Assembly: GCA_963693085.1 (NCBI GenBank)
Contig: OY856413.1
Coordinates: 546,401,879-546,465,878, forward strand
Direction of reading: 5' to 3'
Length of the DNA stretch: 64,000 nt
DNA from: Alisma plantago-aquatica
Taxonomy: Eukaryota > Streptophyta > Magnoliopsida > Alismatales > Alismataceae
The notes under the pieces are model-generated. The model did no database searches. It worked only from the letters and a program-made list of their open reading frames with translations, and was not told where the DNA came from. A program made the position numbers and the translations under genes. Positions 58,092 to 64,000 of the stretch are shown here, one piece after another; position 1 is the first letter of the stretch, and every line of letters begins with the position of its first letter.

Positions 58092-58500
58092 ATATGCAAC
58101 TAAATTATAGCAGTTTGCCTGAAGGATATGGTCATTTTTGGATATAGCTTTTAGCTGATCAGCATTTTAGATGTGTGCGTCGCTAGCTGATAAGGCTTTG
58201 GATTTGTGTTTTTGTTCTGTAATTGTAGGGATTTCCATCCAATATCTATGCCTTACCTAAAACTCAGAATTTCTCAGGTTTATCTCGGCTTAGGTGTCTA
58301 GTATGAAAGGTTTTGGTATTTCCAACTTCTACTATAACGTACGATTTTTTCCTCACATTAGCAATATAGAGATACCCCACCCCCCCGCCCAAAGAAAGAA
58401 GAGAGGGGCGTACATAATATTCCTCCCCCCGGTATTTCTGTAACCGATAGATGCTATATGTCTGTAAGACTTTGAAATTGGTAAGGAGGCAATTATATAA
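58092..58500 (+). other. Likely 3' UTR and downstream DNA of the SHH-like gene
   Basis: Sequence after the stop is T-rich with no ORF. TTGTGTTTTTGTTCTGTAAT at about 58205 fits a plant polyadenylation region, but no exact AATAAA was seen before 58500. The end of the transcript cannot be set from sequence alone. Confidence 0.5.
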
Positions 58501-61500
58501 TATCAAGACTGATAGTTCATTTTTAATATACTTTTATGGTGTAATTTTTATCAAGTAATAAGTGTATGGTACCTTTAGTTCACATCATCATCGGTGTACA
58601 CTTGAGTGTAGCAGAAAATAAAAATGACACCCCTCTTTGTATATACATAAAAACACACATGGTGTCATAGGATGAAAGCATATTTTGTACAAATGAACAG
58701 GTAAATATATTCAATCTTAGTGATATTTGTGAGACGGTGATCACTTGACTTCTAATCCGTACCATAATGCTCTTGTAAAGTGATACTACATTCACTTCAA
58801 CGCAAAAATCATTATGACCAGTCTTTTTTATCCGTCCATTTGTTAAATATATACCTTTTGCATCTAACGGTCAATCTACTCAATTTAGAGTATTTAAAAA
58901 TGTTCCACCGTCCACGATACATGTTAATGCAAACTTGATTAATAATTTTGATACGAGTGCACAATGCCATCTATGCACTTGAGACACAAATAATTACATA
59001 TGTATATTGGATTTCTTTTGTATTTCTTCCTTGTGCCCAATGAACCTTTCGAGCTGATATGATACCTACGAAGGTGTTCCACTTCAACTAGGTGCTTTTG
59101 ACAAAAATCATCGAAATAAATTAAATTGAATTTTTTTAAAGCATTGATGGTTAAGCAAGGAGACTTAGTAATCATAGGGTACAAAAGCAATTTATGATTT
59201 GCCAAAAACCCATCTAACTTTATCATTCATTTTTGTTGAGACAACAAAGTGAATTTTGACTCAAGACTTGCACCAAGTTTATTGACAACAACAAAACTCA
59301 AACGCAACATTGTTGTGATAAAATCTCCCATTTTTTCATTATTCCATGAGATTGTATTAGACACGCATCTTTTCAATTTGAGAAAAGACCGTTGTTCCAA
59401 AAAATTCACGGACATGCTATTTTTTCTTCTTCCGAAGGCACCATTCACAAGTTAATAAAAAACTTATCAACTCTTAAAATGTGGATCATATAGTCCCTTG
59501 CTTGGTGCCATCAACATAGGAGAAATGGGTTTCTTGACTTTACATTACAATGTAATAACATATTGGTGATTTATTGCATTTTTATTTGTTTTCTAATTAT
59601 TTTGCTTGATCGTGTCAATTACGGAATTTTAAATGGATTTTACCGATACAATACACACTATATATATGAAATGTCAAGAATGTAATTGGAATTATTACAA
59701 GATCCATGACAAAGGTAAGACTAAGACGCACCAATTGGTCATGTTAGTTTAAGGCAAACGTTTGTGAGTTTAAATCAATCAGTTCTACAAATGCACGATG
59801 TGAGTCTACTTGTCAAGTTTGCCCTATAACAAGCATAAGAAACCAAATAAGAAAACTAAAAAAAAAGGACTTGCAAACAATGTTTTATTATAAAGAAGAC
59901 TTGAGCATTAGATCAAAAATTTCACAAGAGGTGTAATGAAAATGTTATTAATTAGGAGGAACACGTATATAGATACTAAAAGTGGACAACGGTCGAAGTA
60001 AATAATGAACTCATCTTATTGAGGTGTATATGAATTAAGAAAAAATAGTCAACCATCACCTTTCCTTATAGTCTAACATGTGCAACAAAGAACATGTTTA
60101 ACAATCTGCTGGATATTACCAATAATGAAAACATGCTAAAGCCCTAGACATAATTGGGGAAACTAGCTTTAATGTTAATAATAATTAAAAACTAAAATCA
60201 ATATTGTAAATAATATGGAATTAGAACAATTAAATTTGGTAACAGGGTGACCTATGTTCTTCGTGTAAAAAATTTGTGCCGAAACTAATTGTCAAACAAA
60301 TTGACAATCATGCTTTGTAGGTAAATAGTACATGAAAATATCAACTACTAAGGAACTCATCTAAAATTAGTTCTTATAGTAGGTGATTTTCAAAAAATTT
60401 CCTAGGCTATGTTGGATATTGATTTGGAAAGATTGGAAGTACTTGTTACATGCTTATGATTTATAATTAGAATGGCAAAAGGTCAAATTTAATCTTCAAT
60501 GGCATTGATCATAGAATCAAACAAAAAACAAACATCTAGAGAAGCACAAAGAGGTAGTAATAAATAATGGTCAACAAATAAATCATTTTACTAAAAATGA
60601 GATTCATTAGAAGTTAAAAACACCGAATTTACATTTTACATGCTGAGGAGGAATATTTTGTCTAAGAAATAACCACATGAAGTTTATCAATAAGTTATAG
60701 AAGACATTAACATAAAACTACACGTGCCGAAAATGTATTTGAATATCGATAATCTAGTTAACATTGAGTTGGTAAAACTCAACATGCAAAATGAAGGATA
60801 TGAGTCAATGAAGGACACAATAGAAGATACATATTTCTGAGGATTTGAATGTCACAAAGTAATCAATGATGTCAGAAAAATAAAAGCAACACACAAACAT
60901 GCCAATAGGAAAATAGATGAATCATTGACAAAAAAGGAATTTCAAGAGGTAATAGCGTCACTATTCAACTTAGATATTTCATGAGCGGAAATGGTTCCCA
61001 AGTTAATAGGGAAAAGAGTAACATGCTTTGAAACCAACAAAACTAGGTTTCACTTCAATTTTCATTTTTTTCTTCAGTGTTCATATATATGACAGTACAT
61101 GTATTAAGGGGCCTTATAATTTTATTATTTATTTGATCATCAAAATTGCCTCAAAGTTTTTTTGTGCACTAATTTATTTATGTTTTAATTTCTAGTTAGT
61201 TTTGATAATTAGAACTTTGACTAATACTTAAATAAATTACACTATAATAATATCATATATATGATACTTCAATAAATTCTATCATTTAAATAAATTTCTA
61301 GTTAGTTTTGATAATGAGAACTTTGACTGATACTTCAATAAATTCTATCATTTAACTATAAGAATACCAAAACTCTCCCAAACAAATATTAGGGAGACTA
61401 CCAATCACTATAAATTTAAGACCAATTTATAGGGAATTTTATAACAAAAAAATATCAGGTGGAGTAGAAGTATTATAAATCGAACTAATAGTAAGGGAAA

Positions 61501-62681
61501 ACATTCAATGACCCATGATATTGGGCCATATACAAGATGTGTTGCCTTCTCTACTTGCCCCTCACACGTTAAATAGGAAAATCTCATGCTAGATAGTAGA
61601 ATTAGAAGACTTAGAATTTTCACCTCACCATTGATTAAGCAAGATTTAACTCAAGGAAGATTTCCTCCATTAGTCTCACCTCTCCTCAAGACCAAGGTGA
61701 GTTTGAGGAGATCAAGAGAAGTAAATGAAAGCATTTTGCAAACACAAAAATAAGGGAAATATGATATAGGCAGAACAATGAAAATAAATATAAAACTGAA
61801 GCAAACACTTTTTGAGGGTTCTAACATAACCAAAGTACATTTTATGAGAAACCACATTTGGTAAACTAGAATACCAAATGACACTTTAGCAGACAAAACA
61901 AGCACCACAAATTAGTATTTTTAATTTACTCTAAAATTTGGAGGAACTAGTAGTTGAGAAACATTTAGAAGACAATTAGAAGCTTCCTATATGAGCTCCA
62001 TGGAAAGATACCCAAACTAGGCATCAAGGTCATTGGTCAGTGAGGCTCTAACTAACTTCTTTGGTTGGAGTATGTCTACACTATCCAATCAATCAAAAAT
62101 TATCCTAGTAGCGAGAAAGGCCTTTAAAATGTTGGAGAAGCTTTTGGATGGAGGAATTATGTCAACATGATTGTATGGAGAGAAAATAGTTGGTTGTCTC
62201 GACCTTGAAAATTAGGTTTGAGAGAGATACTTAAAGGAAACATTAATCGAGATGTCCTTACTTGAGACTCAAGGAAGGTGAAGAGAAATAAGTTTTAAAT
62301 AAAGATGGGTAACATTATCAACATTTATAGAGTTTCATCCATAAAAGGGGGATTTAGGCATCTTTTGTCTAATAGTCACAATAGAGGTCATCTTAGAGTT
62401 CTGTTATTTCAAAAATAGAAGAGTTCGGTGAAAGAAGAAACAAGGAGCTACGATAAAGACAATGGAGAAAGCTGAAGAGAAAAAGCCATATCATTGCACC
62501 CTTTTAGTGAAGAGAGATTGAAGATTAGGAGTGATGGTCTAAGAAAAAATTAGACAATCATCACTTAGTAGAAAGAAGATCAAGTACTCTGAATAAAGCA
62601 TAGATACAATGAGAAAAAAAAGTTGCATGATAAAATACATGATATGATGTTGCTAATCAATTTGGGTCATGTAGAGGTATA
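58501..62681. other. Unassigned AT-rich DNA
   Basis: No convincing gene. 58590..58615 has a GTGTACACTTGAGTGTA block like the ends of the TA/GA-ended elements, but the rest does not match. Open frames on both strands at 59227..59455 have no recognised domain. A two-unit tandem repeat of about 106 bp around TCTAGTTAGTTTTGATAAT lies at about 61191..61348. Old transposon remnants are likely but were not identified. Confidence 0.4.
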
Positions 62682-62793
62682 CATATATTTTTAAAAATGG
62701 CAATTCATTCATCCTGTCACCAGGGGGTTTGAACCCACGACCTCTTGGTCTTACAATATCACTTTTACCGCTGGGGTGACACTTCATTGGCAG
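62682..62793 (-). mobile_element. tRNA-derived SINE
   Basis: On the minus strand it has an A-box-like CCCAGCGGTAAAAGTG and a B-box GGTTCAAACCC about 45 bp further on, as in tRNA-derived Pol III promoters, and an A/T-rich 3' end. A perfect 15-bp target duplication TCATGTAGAGGTATA flanks it (62667..62681 and 62794..62808). At 112 bp it is short, with little non-tRNA body. Confidence 0.8.
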
Positions 62794-62808
62794 TCATGTA
62801 GAGGTATA

Positions 62809-63223
62809 TTTACTAGATATGAATCATGTTTTTTCTGTATTTCTAAAAGATTGGTTCCAAACTAAAATGAAGTCTAAAATATATGGAGATTTATAACATA
62901 GTGCATTTAGAAGCCTAGTTTATTCTTGATACATCCATTTCTTTTTAATGATATTGAAATCCCAATAACAATTAATAATACATAGGTTCATGATACAAGT
63001 TAAATACATGCCTTCACAGAGTCCCGAGCTACAAATTGGGATGCCAATCCTTTTTGTATGGAAAATCCCAATGATCTAAAGACAAATCTAAAGAAGTAGA
63101 TGATGGCATCATCACATTCCTATTTATGATATGTTGTATGCGTCATAGGAGGAAAGTTGAGTCATCAATAAGAACACCAAAGACATCAAAGGAAAAAGGA
63201 AGGAAATGATGGCGGTTTGCTTC
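62809..63223. other. Unassigned DNA
   Basis: AT-rich sequence between the SINE and the minus-strand retroelement ORF. Its right part would be the 3' flank of that ORF. Confidence 0.4.
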
Positions 63224-64000
63224 TCAAGCAGCCCCATGCTTACAGACCGTGGCCGCATCAAAAGCTACCTGACCTACCTTAAAGTTATTTGAAATGTTCC
63301 TAGTCAATTGAGAGACACCAGTAAGATCAACACAAGTATGCTTTCCATCGGTCCAATCAAATAATAAAATGTCAGCTGCTCTCTGTGCATGAAGACCATC
63401 ATCGCGTGTCCCAAGAAAGGCAACTAGAGCTTCTTTCAAAGCTTTAATCCCAACATGAGATATAAGGCCAAAGAGGGCATCTCGAACTAAATCATGGTGG
63501 AACTTAAAGCCTGGGTGAATGCGACATTGTACCGCATGATCTCCAAAAGAATCAAGATCTGTAGATTGACAAAGGGGAAAACACTCATTGCCAATATATA
63601 GTGGGATCATCAGTCGGCAACGTAAAATGGCACAATACTCAACTGGTGTCATAGACATCCCAAGACCATCTATAGGAATAGCAAGAAGAAAGTATTATGC
63701 ATGGCCAACCTGTAGGGAAGCCAAAACAACCATTTGTCTTTGAGACAACTTTAAAGCCTTGAACCATTGGAAAACCATGTTATAGTAGGCGTCTTCCAAA
63801 AGAGACAATGTCTTGGGGGTGGCAGAATTAGTACATGACAACTTAGACCAACCGAAGGATGGTAGAAGCTCGTAGATGGAAGCATAAGCAGTGTCAAGAA
63901 TGTCACCAGTAAAAATAGAACCAACCTCACAAAGAATATGATCTCAAAGATTTTTGGTGTGAAGTTATGAAGCAACATATGCATAGCTTCCCACATCCTG
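63224..64000 (-). pseudogene. C-terminal part of a plant retroelement ORF (non-LTR type)
   Basis: Minus-strand coding region running off the right edge. The frame 63224..63658 has CFPLCQSTDLDSFGDHAVQC, then FHHDLVRDALF, GIKALKEALVAFL, RAADILLFDW and CVDLTGVS. This order is familiar from the C-terminal region, after the RT, of a widespread group of plant RT-containing proteins. The upstream sequence in 63659..63790 continues the pattern (SQRQMVVLASLQVGH, then FLLAIPIDGLG) after a stop, so it is broken. The RT would lie outside the window. Confidence 0.65.

Overview
This is flowering-plant nuclear DNA. It is AT-rich, mostly non-coding and packed with nested transposable elements: Ty1/copia elements primed by initiator tRNA-Met, many small hAT-like elements with 8-bp target duplications, RTE-type LINEs, a tRNA-derived SINE and long TA/GA/CA microsatellites. 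No bacterial, organellar or viral gene set is present. The species cannot be named from the sequence.

Host gene. I can support one real host gene, on the + strand. Two in-phase exons (20577..20696 and 57756..58091, stop at 58089) encode the end of a SAWADEE domain and the C-terminal tail of a SHH1/SHH2-family protein. This family links Pol IV to silent chromatin in RNA-directed DNA methylation. The two exons join in phase 0 within a conserved block, so the intron between them is 37,059 bp. The exons for the homeodomain and the first SAWADEE half were not found in 1..20576, so the preceding intron is probably also very long.

Layout. 1..11172: hAT-like elements (473..2882, 7335..8056, 9611..10856), a dispersed repeat and LINE-like remnants. 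11173..19858: a second copy of that repeat, split by copia element 1 (11501..16623), then a minus-strand copia relic split by a hAT-like element. 20577..20696: exon. 21783..21961: truncated LINE tail. 23533..30000: a decayed gypsy-like element holding a non-autonomous LTR element (26300..29519), which holds a hAT-like element (26742..27444). 30342..36372: three hAT-like CCTAGG-rich elements, plus a fourth hAT-like element containing a LINE whose 5' end is a 5S rRNA fragment. 37182..45320: copia element 2, with perfect 5-bp target duplications and an internal 1.6-kb duplication around 1.1 kb of unrelated DNA. 45847..48396: minus-strand copia-type element without coding capacity. 48400..53720: five copies of a short inverted-repeat element joined through TA/GA microsatellites, a copia end with two nested hAT-like elements, and a LINE endonuclease relic. 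53867..57116: tandem duplication with a hAT-like insertion in one copy. 57756..58091: last exon. 58092..64000: 3' UTR, mostly unassigned DNA, a SINE, and the C-terminal part of a retroelement ORF running off the window.

No transposable element here has an intact reading frame. The main biology is a gene of the transposon-silencing pathway that appears to keep tens of kilobases of dead transposons inside an intron.
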